64,000 nt of DNA. Source: Phycisphaerales bacterium. GTDB taxonomy: Bacteria; Planctomycetota; Phycisphaerae; Phycisphaerales; UBA1924. The translations under genes and the position numbers were made by a program. This document shows positions 16,060 through 24,957 of the stretch, one piece after another. The notes beneath the pieces were generated by a model. It saw only the letters and a list, made by a program, of their open reading frames with translations. It was not told where the DNA came from and made no database searches. Positions within the stretch are counted from its first letter, which is position 1. Each line of letters begins with the position of its first letter. The stretch spans positions 728,911 to 792,910 of the forward strand of contig JAJDDD010000009.1 of the NCBI GenBank assembly GCA_029260495.1, read 5' to 3'.

Positions 16060-17151
16060 TCAGTCGAGGCCGACGAGAGCGAGAATCTCGGGATCAAGCT
16101 CACTGCCAATGTGCTGCGTCAGATCCTCGAGAGCTGCGGACATCTCAATCCCAATCGAGTTCGGCAGGTCGGCGTCAGGATCGGTGGTCTTCGAGTTGAC
16201 GATATCAAAGAGACGCCGTTGAGCGGATGAGAAGAACCAATCCGGCGACTTGCCCGCCGCGATGGCGGCATTTGCCCGAGCTGCCTGGGTTTCGGTCATC
16301 GGCACATGCCGCCATGCGGTCTTGGCGAGGTGCCACTTGTCGTCCTTGGGCGTCGGGCGGATCGCCTCATCCGTGCGCACGACAGCATGTTCTGCGACGG
16401 CATTCGCTGCTGATCGCTGCTGATCTGTGCGCGCGTACACGCGATCAGCACAGTCCATGGATTGCGCTTCCTCGACGAGCTGCTCATAATCAATGATGGC
16501 GGGATTGAAGAACAGTTCGACCACCTCACGCTCGTCCAGCCAGCCCGTGCGCGTGTGCGCGACGCCATCCAGCGCCCCGAGACGGGCTTCTCCATCCCAG
16601 AAGCAGTGCATCGCGAATGTGGCTTGTTGGAGATCAGCATTCCCTGCTGATTCCTCAGCCAGCAGGCGAAGGTAGGCGGGAACCTCTTTGCCGGTCTTCT
16701 CAAGGGCGGTTGCCATCGCGTGCGCCAAGCCCGCGACGGAATAGTCCCCAGCGTGGCGCGGAGTTCGCTCCTGGCGATCAGCCCCAATAATGCGCACGAC
16801 GGGGTTGTTCCACGTTGGCTCATCAAACGAGAGCAATACCTCCCGATCTCGGCCCTCGATGTTGTTGTAGACAGCGACGGGCACGAAGTGTGTTTGAGCA
16901 GCTTCGACAATCAACGGATGTGAGAGCACAAGACTGCCGAAGTTCACGCACGTCGAACACCCGGGCACTTCATCAAAGAGAACAAGAACGGGCTTGTCGG
17001 TCTGCTTTGCCTGCGCGATCGCATGATCAAAATCACGATCCCACTGGATTCTTCCAAGCTCGGCTGGGGGGTCGGCGTTCAACCCCTGATCTGCAAGTGC
17101 GATCGAGCCAAAGACCACACCCATGAAGCAAGCCAGGATTGTTCGTTTCAT
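16060..17151 (-). CDS. Exported thioredoxin-like protein
   Basis: A 363-residue protein with a signal peptide (hydrophobic residues 5-20) followed by a thioredoxin-like domain. Its redox motif is Val-Pro-Gly-Cys65-Ser-Thr-Cys68, set after the usual Lys-Pro-Val-Leu-Val-Leu-Phe strand. The C-terminal 200 residues have no family I can name. The ATG at 17151 has AAGGAG about ten bases upstream, so it is preferred over the longer frame beginning at 17217. A role in periplasmic thiol-disulphide exchange is plausible; the Pro-Gly before the first cysteine is unusual for a classic thioredoxin. The genes on either side are unrelated. Confidence 0.75.
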   Translation of the reverse strand: MKRTILACFMGVVFGSIALADQGLNADPPAELGRIQWDRDFDHAIAQAKQTDKPVLVLFDEVPGCSTCVNFGSLVLSHPLIVEAAQTHFVPVAVYNNIEGRDREVLLSFDEPTWNNPVVRIIGADRQERTPRHAGDYSVAGLAHAMATALEKTGKEVPAYLRLLAEESAGNADLQQATFAMHCFWDGEARLGALDGVAHTRTGWLDEREVVELFFNPAIIDYEQLVEEAQSMDCADRVYARTDQQRSAANAVAEHAVVRTDEAIRPTPKDDKWHLAKTAWRHVPMTETQAARANAAIAAGKSPDWFFSSAQRRLFDIVNSKTTDPDADLPNSIGIEMSAALEDLTQHIGSELDPEILALVGLD

Positions 17152-17293
17152 CAGTGAAGCTCCTTGATTCGCACATTCGTCCTTGAAAATAGAGAACATG
17201 CGGAATGATCGCGCCATCAGCTGCGCACGTCAAATAAAATGAACAAAATCAAAAGAGCAGCTTCGAACGGACTTCCTTCTGACCTGCCGGTAG

Positions 17294-18631
17294 TCAGAGG
17301 ATTTCGAGTTCATCAAGAGCAGGAGCATCACCCGGATCAGCCGGCTCGTCGCTGTCTCCGCGATCGGCGCGGGTTCCCCAGGCGCCGAGGAGGATGAACA
17401 TATCTGCTGTTGTGACCCAGCCATCGCCGTTGAGATCCCCGGAGCCGCCGGCGTTGCCAATTTGACCCAGCAGCAGCGCGAAATCGTGATACCCCACCAC
17501 GCCATCGTGATTCAGATCGCCAAGAAGATCAGGCACAATGCGTAGTTTCAGACGAACGCCGCGTTGACGCGGCTCATGCGGACCATTGCCGGAGAGGATC
17601 GTCACGGCGGTGATCTCATTGTTGCTGTTGACATCGGTCGCCCGGATGAACTTTCCGAAGCTGGATCGTGGGAGTAGATCATTGAGATCGATCATCCCCT
17701 CACCTTCGATCCAGACGAAGGCGCACTCCTGCTGTCGATCGTTTCTGAACCAACCCACCACCACGCCGTCGTCATTTACACCCAGCGCCTGACTGGCGAG
17801 CACATTTTCTGAAGCGATCTCGCTGAGATCGACCATCGGGCTGTCACCTCTCTTGCGGAAGGCTCGCAGGACGCCATCGCCATCACGAGCCCAGCCGACG
17901 ACGTGCCTTGTCTCACTGATGGCGGTCGCCTCGGAAAAGCCGCCGCCAAAATCGCCAAGATCACGCACGGCGCCGTTCTTCTCATAAACAACCGCCCGGG
18001 TTTGGCCATCCACGTCAAGGCTTGAGCCCGCAACGACCCCGCTTGAGGTGAGACTGGTCGCCCAACTATGACCGACAGCGTCATCAAGGAAACCGAGATC
18101 CTGCACTGCTGGGCGCCCTGATTGAGCATCCAGCAGACCATTGGTGCGGAAGGCGCGGATGTAGCCATCGGCCGTTTCGCTGTATCCCGCCACGGTGTCA
18201 GCCTTGACGGCGGTCGCCCGGTTCGTTGCGCCACCAAGCGTTGGCAACAGTTCAATATTAAACCCTGATTCAAAGGTAATTGCCCGAGCCTGATTCACAT
18301 TGCTGGCGAATCCCCAACCCACCACGCGGTCCACATCAATATCAGTCGCCTCAACACGAGCGCCGCTTAGCAGCCCGAGCGCCGAGAGCGTCCCGAACCG
18401 GTCATAGCGGAATGCCCTGCGGACTGGTGTTGGCAACATTCGCGTGTTTGAGACCTGCGGCACCTCAACGCCGACACCGACGACGTTCCCATCGTCGTCA
18501 ATCGCGAGCGCAGCGCTGGCGCCGAGATTAATCACCTCGACACTCTCGATAGAAACTTCGGCTCCCGCCTGCCCCGATCCAACCATCGCGATGATCGCTG
18601 CTGCTACAAAAATGCTGGCGCGTTGTGACAT
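17294..18631 (-). CDS. Exported HAF-repeat protein with dockerin-like C-terminus
   Basis: A 445-residue secreted protein. The signal peptide starts at the ATG at 18631, where GGGAGG lies about eight bases upstream; the frame is open further upstream but without a binding site. The body consists of repeats of about 45 residues containing Ala-x-Ala-Ile/Asp-x-x-x-x-Val-Val-Gly-x-x and Arg-Ala-Phe-Arg, the pattern of HAF extracellular repeats. The C-terminus carries two Asp-Leu-Asn-x-Asp-Gly repeats with Leu-Leu-Gly motifs, followed by an acidic tail of about 25 residues that the other dockerin-like proteins here lack. Function unknown; probably surface-located or secreted. Confidence 0.8.
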   Translation of the reverse strand: MSQRASIFVAAAIIAMVGSGQAGAEVSIESVEVINLGASAALAIDDDGNVVGVGVEVPQVSNTRMLPTPVRRAFRYDRFGTLSALGLLSGARVEATDIDVDRVVGWGFASNVNQARAITFESGFNIELLPTLGGATNRATAVKADTVAGYSETADGYIRAFRTNGLLDAQSGRPAVQDLGFLDDAVGHSWATSLTSSGVVAGSSLDVDGQTRAVVYEKNGAVRDLGDFGGGFSEATAISETRHVVGWARDGDGVLRAFRKRGDSPMVDLSEIASENVLASQALGVNDDGVVVGWFRNDRQQECAFVWIEGEGMIDLNDLLPRSSFGKFIRATDVNSNNEITAVTILSGNGPHEPRQRGVRLKLRIVPDLLGDLNHDGVVGYHDFALLLGQIGNAGGSGDLNGDGWVTTADMFILLGAWGTRADRGDSDEPADPGDAPALDELEIL

Positions 18632-18787
18632 TGACAGGCCTCCCTCGCCAGCGAAACCTTTATTCAGGCCGAGCCGGCGGGTGAACGGGTACAGATTAAA
18701 AAATGGCGATCCTTGCTCTCTCTTCAATGCCCGCCTGACTGTGCAAGACGGCCCCACCGAGTCGGCAAGGTAGTCGCAGAACACTAC

Positions 18788-20089
18788 TTACCGCAAATCA
18801 CTTGCCGTGCTGACGGTGGCTGGCTGGGCTCCATTCTCGATGCCAGCGTCTTCCTGGCGTTGACTACCCAGCAACTCCAGCAGCAGGCCGGCGTGCCGCT
18901 CGGTCGCGCCAGCGTGCCGCTGAACGCAGGCCAGGGCCCGATCACTGAGGGTCTGCCGGCCTTCGTGATCGCTCAAGAGGCCGTCAAGCACCCCGGGGAG
19001 TTCCCCGCGGGTTGTTTGCACAATGGCGGAGTCTTCAGCCAATTTGGCGACCGCGTCCTGAAAATCTGCGATCGCCGGCCCGATCACAATGGGCTTGCCC
19101 AAACCCGCGGGCTCCATGGGATCTGACCCATGCAGATCGCCGAACGAGCGCCCGATGATGACGACATCGGCCAGCGCGTACGCGAGGCGCAGCTTGCCGA
19201 TCGTGTCGAGCAGGAATCGTCCTGAGGCCGACGGGGGTTCGCTGTCTTCTATCGTCTCACTCCAACGCATGCAGCCGGGCAAATCGCGAGCAGCGTCATC
19301 GAACCATTCAGGTCGGCGCGGTGCGCACAGGAGTTGAACATCCGGCGGACATGCCTGGTGCAGCAGTGTGTGCTCATCAGGCGCTGTGCTTCCTGCGACG
19401 ATGAGGGGCCTCGCGCGATCAATCCCAAGCCGGCGAGCGAAACTACCAATTTCATCATCCGCAAGAGGAAGAGCGCCGGCGTCCCACTTCATCGAGCCAG
19501 CGACAATCACGCGGTCGGGCGCAGCGCCAACGTCACGAAAACGCTGTGCGTATGTTTCATCCTGCGCCGCGATAAAGGCCATCGCGCGAAAGAGTGGTCG
19601 AAAGATAAGTGAAAATCGCTTGTATCCGCCAACGGAGCGATCGCTCAGGCGTCCATTGAGCACCGCGATCGGCACGCCCCGGCGCACACATGCTTTTACA
19701 AAGTTCGGCCACAACTCCAGCTCGACCAGCCCCACAGCGTCAGGATCGACGGCGTCAAGAAAGCGCCTGACACTGCGCGAGAAGTCAAGCGGATAGCGAA
19801 CGATCGTGACATCAGGCTCATTCTCAAAAAGCTCACGAGCGCGGGCGATCCCAGTGTCCGTTGTGACAGAAACCACGACATCAACATCGCGCGTGAGTCG
19901 CGGTCCGAGCGCACGGATCAGGTTCACCTCGCCGACAGAGACGGCATGAAGAAGCACACGCGGGCGCTGTGATGGCGGCAGCGGATCAACGCGGCCGAAC
20001 CGCTCGCGCCATCCCTCCCGCCGCTTGCGAGCCCAGATAGGCGCCAGCGCGACACCAGCGATCAGATAGAGAAGGTCGTAGTGATTCAT
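18788..20089 (-). CDS. waaA: 3-deoxy-D-manno-octulosonic acid (Kdo) transferase WaaA
   Basis: Adds Kdo sugars from CMP-Kdo to lipid IVA at the inner face of the inner membrane. The 433 residues begin with a short membrane anchor (about 4-20), then Leu-Leu-His-Ala-Val-Ser-Val-Gly-Glu-Val, the conserved acceptor-site motif with its catalytic Glu. Val-Glu-Leu-Glu-Leu-Trp-Pro-Asn and Asn-Gly-Arg-Leu-Ser-Asp-Arg-Ser follow, both typical of the family. The C-terminal half has the GT-B donor domain (Ile-Val-Ala-Gly-Ser-Thr; Gly-Lys-Pro-Ile-Val-Ile-Gly-Pro). It is divergent from the heptosyltransferase / lpxK / hldE block across tRNA-Val, consistent with lipopolysaccharide core synthesis. Confidence 0.95.
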   Translation of the reverse strand: MNHYDLLYLIAGVALAPIWARKRREGWRERFGRVDPLPPSQRPRVLLHAVSVGEVNLIRALGPRLTRDVDVVVSVTTDTGIARARELFENEPDVTIVRYPLDFSRSVRRFLDAVDPDAVGLVELELWPNFVKACVRRGVPIAVLNGRLSDRSVGGYKRFSLIFRPLFRAMAFIAAQDETYAQRFRDVGAAPDRVIVAGSMKWDAGALPLADDEIGSFARRLGIDRARPLIVAGSTAPDEHTLLHQACPPDVQLLCAPRRPEWFDDAARDLPGCMRWSETIEDSEPPSASGRFLLDTIGKLRLAYALADVVIIGRSFGDLHGSDPMEPAGLGKPIVIGPAIADFQDAVAKLAEDSAIVQTTRGELPGVLDGLLSDHEGRQTLSDRALACVQRHAGATERHAGLLLELLGSQRQEDAGIENGAQPATVSTASDLR

Positions 20090-20118
20090 CAGGCAGGAGT
20101 CAGGCGCGAGGGGAAAAA

Positions 20119-20192
20119 TGGGCGGAGCCGGACTCGAACCGGCGACCGCGCGCGTGTAAGGCGCGTGCTCTAGCCAACTGAGCTATCCGCCC
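20119..20192 (-). tRNA. tRNA-Val (anticodon TAC)
   Basis: On the minus strand the acceptor GGGCGGA pairs with TCCGCCC. The anticodon stem CGCGC/GCGCG presents TAC, and the T arm is GCCGG-TTCGAGT-CCGGC. The discriminator is A and CCA is not encoded. It sits between waaA and the heptosyltransferase gene. Confidence 0.96.
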
Positions 20193-20281
20193 TGTGGACT
20201 CCTCACAGTATCGCCGGCTAAGGACATGGTCGAACGCGACGCCGCTGCGATACCGAATGAACCGGTCGGTAGAGTGGAGGC

Positions 20282-21322
20282 GTGGCGCCAGAGGTGCGAA
20301 AAATCCTGTTGATCCGCCCCAGCGCGCTGGGGGATGTTTGCCGAACGGTTCCGGTCCTGGTGAGGCTCCGCCGTCAGCATCCTGACGCCCACATCGACTG
20401 GCTGGTCCAGGAGGGGTTTGAGCCGGCGATCGCGAGTCATCCAAATCTGTCGCGCGTCGTCACCTTCCCACGCCGAAGGCTGGGCAATTGGTGGCAGCCC
20501 AAGGTCGGGCAGGCGGCTGTGCGGTGGATGAACGAAGAGCTTCGCGGGCCGAAGTATGACCTTGTGGTCGATTGCCAGGGGCTCTTGCGAAGCGGGATTT
20601 TCATGTGGTGGACGCGGGCGCCGAAGCGGGTAGGCCACGCGGACGCTGCGGAACTCGGTTGGCTTGGCGCCAATCAGCGAGTGAAGGCCCCCGTTGGGGC
20701 GCACACTGTGGATCGGATGATTTCGCTCGTCGGCGGAGGGCCGGCGACTGATGAGGAAATGCAGCTTTATACGAGCAAGGCTGATCGGATCACCGCGGAG
20801 AACCTCACCGGAGATGAGCCATATGTCGTCATCGCGCCGACCAGTCGCTGGCCGGGGAAACGCTGGCCTGCTGAGCGATTTGCCATCGCCATCCAGCGAA
20901 TCCTCGATGAGGGAATCACGACGCGCATCGTGCTGGTCGGCGGTCCCTCCGAGCGGGATCAATGTTCGTTGCTTCTGGAACTCGCAGAGCAGGATGAGCG
21001 CGTGATCGATCTTGTCGGAAAAACAAGTGTCGGCGAGTTAATGGCGGTCATCGAACGAAGCTCGCTTGTTCTCGCGAATGACTCTGCGGCGTTGCATATG
21101 GCTGTTGGGTTTGGTCGGCCACTCGTGGCGCTCTTCGGCCCGACGCGAATTGACAAGGTTGGCCCCTATCATCGTGAACACGATGTGATTCAGAACGTAC
21201 AGAGGAGCGAACCAGTCGATCACAAGAACACGGCTGCTGGCCGGGCGTTGATGGAGCGCATTTCCGTCGATGAGGTTGTCAATGCGATGCGAAAATGCAC
21301 AACTGTCGGGGCGCCACGATAG
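20282..21322 (+). CDS. Glycosyltransferase family 9, ADP-heptose:LPS heptosyltransferase-like
   Basis: Transfers heptose from ADP-heptose to the lipopolysaccharide core. The protein starts with Lys-Ile-Leu-Leu-Ile-Arg-Pro-Ser-Ala-Leu-Gly-Asp-Val, the GT9 acceptor motif containing the catalytic Asp. The donor half carries Ile-Ala-Pro-Thr-Ser-Arg-Trp-Pro-Gly-Lys-Arg-Trp and Leu-Ala-Asn-Asp-Ser-Ala-Ala-Leu-His-Met-Ala. Start is GTG 20282; GGAGG ends only one base before it, so GTG 20294 is an alternative. The ADP-heptose pathway gene hldE is nearby, supporting heptose as donor. Whether it adds heptose I or II cannot be told. Confidence 0.9.
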   Translation: MAPEVRKILLIRPSALGDVCRTVPVLVRLRRQHPDAHIDWLVQEGFEPAIASHPNLSRVVTFPRRRLGNWWQPKVGQAAVRWMNEELRGPKYDLVVDCQGLLRSGIFMWWTRAPKRVGHADAAELGWLGANQRVKAPVGAHTVDRMISLVGGGPATDEEMQLYTSKADRITAENLTGDEPYVVIAPTSRWPGKRWPAERFAIAIQRILDEGITTRIVLVGGPSERDQCSLLLELAEQDERVIDLVGKTSVGELMAVIERSSLVLANDSAALHMAVGFGRPLVALFGPTRIDKVGPYHREHDVIQNVQRSEPVDHKNTAAGRALMERISVDEVVNAMRKCTTVGAPR

Positions 21323-21356
21323 AAAATCGTTCACACAAGGAAATGGGGATCGGAGA

Positions 21357-21989
21357 TTGAATCCCTCGCTGACGCTATTGCATCTTGCAAGCACTTCGTC
21401 GCGACGAAGGCAGCTTCTCGATGAAGCCGGCTTTGGGCATCAAGCGATCGACCCCGGCGTCGATGACGGGGCGCTCACACCGGCGCGAACGACGCGCCCG
21501 GAGCATTGGGTCGCTGCCCTCGCGCATCTCAAAGCGATGGCGGGCGTGCGCCAACTTGAAGTTGAAAATGGCTCGGCGCGAGGCGGGTTGGTGATTGGCG
21601 CCGACACGATCGTGGTGAAGGAAGGAGAGATCATCGGGCAGCCGCGCGACCGGGAGCACGCCGGGAGCATCATCAGGAGGCTTGCATCGGGTGAGCATCG
21701 GGTGATTACAGGCGTCGCGTTGATCGAGCCGGGGAGAACCCCGGGGGTGGAGCTTCGCCGATTACTGCTCGTTGACGCCGCGAATGTGCGCATCGGGAAA
21801 CTCGATCGAGATTCTCTGGACGCCTACCTCGAATCGGACGATTGGCGAGGGAAGGCGGGCGCCTACAACCTCTCTGAACGGATTCAGGGGGGATGGCCGA
21901 TCAGCTTCGATGGCGATCCAGCTACCATCATGGGTCTTCCCATCAGGCGGCTGACGCCGCTGCTGCACCGCCGGCTCAATCCGCGGTGA
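21357..21989 (+). CDS. Maf-family nucleotide pyrophosphatase
   Basis: Cytosolic hydrolase of nucleoside triphosphates, often acting on modified or non-canonical bases. It has Leu-Ala-Ser-Thr-Ser-Ser-Arg-Arg-x-x-Leu-Leu at the N-terminus, Gly-Ala-Asp-Thr-Ile-Val in the middle, and Gly-Lys-Ala-Gly-Ala-Tyr with a preceding Asp-Asp-Trp-Arg towards the end, all Maf signatures. Maf proteins normally begin a few residues before the first motif, which points to TTG 21357. The frame is open back to ATG 21270, which would overlap the heptosyltransferase gene by 53 bases. Base-preference residues cannot be assigned confidently. Confidence 0.88.
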   Translation: MNPSLTLLHLASTSSRRRQLLDEAGFGHQAIDPGVDDGALTPARTTRPEHWVAALAHLKAMAGVRQLEVENGSARGGLVIGADTIVVKEGEIIGQPRDREHAGSIIRRLASGEHRVITGVALIEPGRTPGVELRRLLLVDAANVRIGKLDRDSLDAYLESDDWRGKAGAYNLSERIQGGWPISFDGDPATIMGLPIRRLTPLLHRRLNPR

Positions 21990-22008
21990 CTGAAGGAGTG
22001 CTTGTTCC

Positions 22009-22398
22009 GTGCCCACCGGCGTTGTCCTGAGTCCCTGGCTTGTGATCCCCGTCGTGGGCGTGCTGATGCTCATGGTCGCGGGACACATCGGTGTCCTGGT
22101 CGAATCCCAGGCGCCCGCGAGCAGGCGACGAATCCGCATCGCCAACGGGTGGGTGATGCTGATGGAGCTCCCGATGCTTGGAGCGGGATTTGGGTTTGTG
22201 GACTCCAATACGTCGCCACGCCTCTTCGCGCTCGTCTGGGTCGCAGCGATTGCGCTCTTGGGCATCTCGATCGGGCTTGCGATTTTGGACGTGGCGAACA
22301 CACTTCGCCTGAATCTGCGCACGCGACGCAGGCTCAGGCGCACAGCGGACACCCTCGCGACTCGGGTCAATGCGATGCGGCAAGCTGAGCATGAGTAA
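22009..22398 (+). CDS. Small integral membrane protein of unknown function
   Basis: A 129-residue protein with three hydrophobic segments (about residues 8-30, 47-63 and 72-94), then a highly basic C-terminal helix (Arg-Thr-Arg-Arg-Arg-Leu-Arg-Arg). GTG 22009 has GAAGGAG about eight bases upstream. Its end overlaps the start of lpxK by eight bases, so it is translationally coupled to that gene and probably acts in the same membrane or lipid A context. No family recognised. Confidence 0.75.
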   Translation: MPTGVVLSPWLVIPVVGVLMLMVAGHIGVLVESQAPASRRRIRIANGWVMLMELPMLGAGFGFVDSNTSPRLFALVWVAAIALLGISIGLAILDVANTLRLNLRTRRRLRRTADTLATRVNAMRQAEHE

Positions 22399-23428
22399 AA
22401 AAGACGGTCGAAGAGGCCCCCTGCCACAACCTCTGGGTCGGGTGATTGCGCCCTTGTATAGGGTTGTCGTGCGCGCGCGAAATCGGTCCTTTGACTCAGG
22501 CGGTCGCGTGACGGATGTGGGCGTTTCCGTCATCAGTGTGGGGAATATCTCGGTTGGCGGGACGGGCAAGACGCCGATGACGCGTTGGATTGTGCGCACG
22601 CTGCTTGAAGCTGGGAAAAAGCCAGCGATCGCGATGCGCGGGTACAAGGCGCGCGCCGGGGGACAATCGGACGAGGAAAAGGAGCACGCGGAGCGCCTGC
22701 CTGAAACGCCGATCATCGCGGCGCCGAATCGTGCCCGCGCGATTGCTGCCTTCCTGGATGAGCATGGACGCGATTCGATCGACTGCGTGATTTTGGATGA
22801 TGGGTTTCAGCATCGGTTCGTAAAACGTGACTTTGACCTTGTGCTGGTCGATGCGACGCGCTCCCCATTTGAAGACAAGCTTCTCCCTGCGGGGTGGCTG
22901 CGTGAGCCAGTGGAGAGTCTGGTGCGCGCGGATGCGGTCGTTGTGACCCATGCGGAGGCGATCAACGCGGGCGAACTGACAGCGCTGTGCGCACAAATCC
23001 GCGCGGCGCATGGGCGCGAGGCGATCGCGATCACTGAGCATGTGTGGAGCGCGATCGCGGTCGAGGAAGAGAAGATGTCGCGGGGGTGGCTTACAGACAA
23101 GCGGGTGTATGCGGTGTGCGGGGTGGGGAATCCGGGTGCATTTTTTGCGCAGGCGCGGGCGGCTGCGGGGGAGGTCGTCGGGATGGAGGCGCTGGTGGAT
23201 CACGCGCTGTGGACGCCGGCGCTGGTGGAGCGGGTCGTTCGATCAGCAAGGGAGGCTGGGAGTGATGTCATTCTGACGACGGAAAAGGACTGGGTGAAGA
23301 TCAGGTGCGCGCGGGCGGGGATGGAGGTTCCGGGGAAGGCGCCCGTTTTCGCGCGGGCTGTCCTGGATTTGGGTTTTCGGACTGGTGAGGAGCAGTTTCG
23401 GTCCCGGGTGCTTCGCGTCGGGGAGTGA
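22391..23428 (+). CDS. lpxK: Tetraacyldisaccharide 4'-kinase LpxK
   Basis: Phosphorylates the 4' position of the tetraacyl disaccharide to give lipid IVA, on the cytosolic face of the inner membrane. The P-loop is Ser-Val-Gly-Gly-Thr-Gly-Lys-Thr-Pro (about residues 54-62), preceded by the family block Val-Ile-Ser-Val-Gly-Asn-Ile. Further LpxK blocks are Leu-Asp-Asp-Gly-Phe-Gln-His and Leu-Leu-Pro-Ala-Gly-x-Leu-Arg-Glu-Pro. The C-terminus has Thr-Thr-Glu-Lys-Asp-Trp-Val-Lys. ATG 22391 overlaps the preceding gene's end; the longer frame from 22370 is less likely. It sits in the envelope cluster with waaA and hldE. Confidence 0.95.
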   Translation: MSKKDGRRGPLPQPLGRVIAPLYRVVVRARNRSFDSGGRVTDVGVSVISVGNISVGGTGKTPMTRWIVRTLLEAGKKPAIAMRGYKARAGGQSDEEKEHAERLPETPIIAAPNRARAIAAFLDEHGRDSIDCVILDDGFQHRFVKRDFDLVLVDATRSPFEDKLLPAGWLREPVESLVRADAVVVTHAEAINAGELTALCAQIRAAHGREAIAITEHVWSAIAVEEEKMSRGWLTDKRVYAVCGVGNPGAFFAQARAAAGEVVGMEALVDHALWTPALVERVVRSAREAGSDVILTTEKDWVKIRCARAGMEVPGKAPVFARAVLDLGFRTGEEQFRSRVLRVGE

Positions 23429-23450
23429 TGAGGGTGCTACCCTTGAGGCC

Positions 23451-24947
23451 ATGTCTACGCTTTTGAGCACACTGGCGAGTTGGCGGTCCTTCCGGGCGGT
23501 GGTTGTCGGCGACTTCATGCTGGATCAGCTGGTGTTTGGAGATGCGGAGCGGCTGAGCCCGGATGCGCCGGTGCCTGTGCTGCGGGCGCAGCGGACGGAG
23601 GAGCAGCCGGGCGGGGCGGCGAATGTGTGTCTGGACCTCGCGGCGCTGCGGGGCGAGGTGATGGCGATTGGTGTGGTGGGCGATGACAGCGAGGGCAGGT
23701 TGCTGGCGGAGGCGCTCGAGCGCGATGGTGTGAGCACTGCGGGGCTGGTGCGCGATCCGGGTCGACCGACGACGGTGAAGCGGAGCCTGGTGGGGCTGGC
23801 GCAGCATCGACACCCGCAGAAGATGTTTCGCGTGGATATTGAATCGCGCGATGCGCTCAGCGACGCGGTGACGCAAGAGTTGCTTTGTAGATTTGATGAG
23901 GCGCTGGTGGATGCCGACGTGGTGTGTCTGGAGGATTACGGGAAGGGCGTGTGCTCCGGGCGCATCTGCGCGGAGGTGATCGAGCGGGCGCGGCGAGCTG
24001 GGAAACCCGTGTTGGTGGATCCGGCGGCGCTGGAGGATTTTTCGCGCTATAGGGGAGCGACGGCGATTACGCCCAATCGAACTGAGGCGGAGCTGGCACT
24101 GGGAGTTGCGATCGGCGATGAGCCGGGCAGCGCGGAACAGGTTGTCGCGGCGCGGCGAATGCTTGATGAGTGTGAGCTTGAAGCCGTGGTGCTGACGCTG
24201 GATCGTCACGGCGCGCTGTTGCTTGAGCGCGGGAGTGAGGATGCGGAACACCTGCCGACGATTGCGCGAAAGGTGTACGACGTGACGGGCGCGGGGGATA
24301 TGGTGCTGGCGCTTCTGGCGGCGGCGCGGACGCAGGGGATTGGTTGGGCGGATGCGGTGCGCCTGGCGAACATTGCTGCGGGACTTGAAGTTGAAATATT
24401 CGGCGTGGCGCCGATTCCCCTTGAGAAGATCCATCACGCGGCGCTGGTGGACGCGAAAGGGCTGATCGGAAAGAGGCGGACGCTAGAGGAAGCTCGCGTT
24501 GAGGTTGAGGCGCTTCGGCGCGAAGGGAAGCGCATCGTCTTTACGAACGGTTGCTTTGACGTCATCCATGCGGGGCACATTTCGCTGCTTCGACGAGCAG
24601 CGAATCTGGGCGATGCGCTGGTGATCGGGCTGAATACTGATGATTCGGTTCGCCGGCTCAAGGGGGAGGAACGCCCGATTCACGGGGAGGATGACCGCGC
24701 GGAGGTGCTGAGCGAGCTTGAGTCGATTGCGATAGTGGTGCTCTTTGATGAGGAGACGCCGATTCGTTTGATCGAAGCGCTGCGACCGGATGTGCTGGTG
24801 AAGGGCGCGGATTATTCCAAGACGGAGGTGGTTGGCGCCGATCTGGTGGAGAGCTGGGGCGGGCGAGTTGAGTTGATTCCCCTACTGGAGGGGCGCAGCA
24901 CAACGGGTGTTGTAACGCGGCTTCGCTCGGGCTCGCCGGTTCTTTAG
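23451..24947 (+). CDS. hldE: Bifunctional heptose 7-phosphate kinase / heptose 1-phosphate adenylyltransferase HldE
   Basis: Makes ADP-glycero-manno-heptose for the lipopolysaccharide core in two of its steps. The N-terminal ribokinase-fold kinase (about residues 1-320) has Gly-Asp-Phe-Met-Leu-Asp, Pro-Gly-Gly-Ala-Ala-Asn-Val and the catalytic Thr-Gly-Ala-Gly-Asp. The C-terminal nucleotidyltransferase (about 355-498) has Thr-Asn-Gly-Cys-Phe-Asp-Val-Ile-His-Ala-Gly-His and Val-Lys-Gly-Ala-Asp-Tyr. The domain order and the 498-residue length match fused HldE. ATG 23451 follows GAGG closely; the frame is open to 23385. The phosphatase (gmhB) and epimerase (hldD) are not in the window. Confidence 0.95.
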   Translation: MSTLLSTLASWRSFRAVVVGDFMLDQLVFGDAERLSPDAPVPVLRAQRTEEQPGGAANVCLDLAALRGEVMAIGVVGDDSEGRLLAEALERDGVSTAGLVRDPGRPTTVKRSLVGLAQHRHPQKMFRVDIESRDALSDAVTQELLCRFDEALVDADVVCLEDYGKGVCSGRICAEVIERARRAGKPVLVDPAALEDFSRYRGATAITPNRTEAELALGVAIGDEPGSAEQVVAARRMLDECELEAVVLTLDRHGALLLERGSEDAEHLPTIARKVYDVTGAGDMVLALLAAARTQGIGWADAVRLANIAAGLEVEIFGVAPIPLEKIHHAALVDAKGLIGKRRTLEEARVEVEALRREGKRIVFTNGCFDVIHAGHISLLRRAANLGDALVIGLNTDDSVRRLKGEERPIHGEDDRAEVLSELESIAIVVLFDEETPIRLIEALRPDVLVKGADYSKTEVVGADLVESWGGRVELIPLLEGRSTTGVVTRLRSGSPVL

Positions 24948-24957
24948 AGGAAACGCC

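Noticed and set aside
23301..24437. Minus-strand open frame of 378 codons inside hldE
   Set aside because: Antisense to a well-conserved enzyme; Arg/His/Pro-rich composition without domains.
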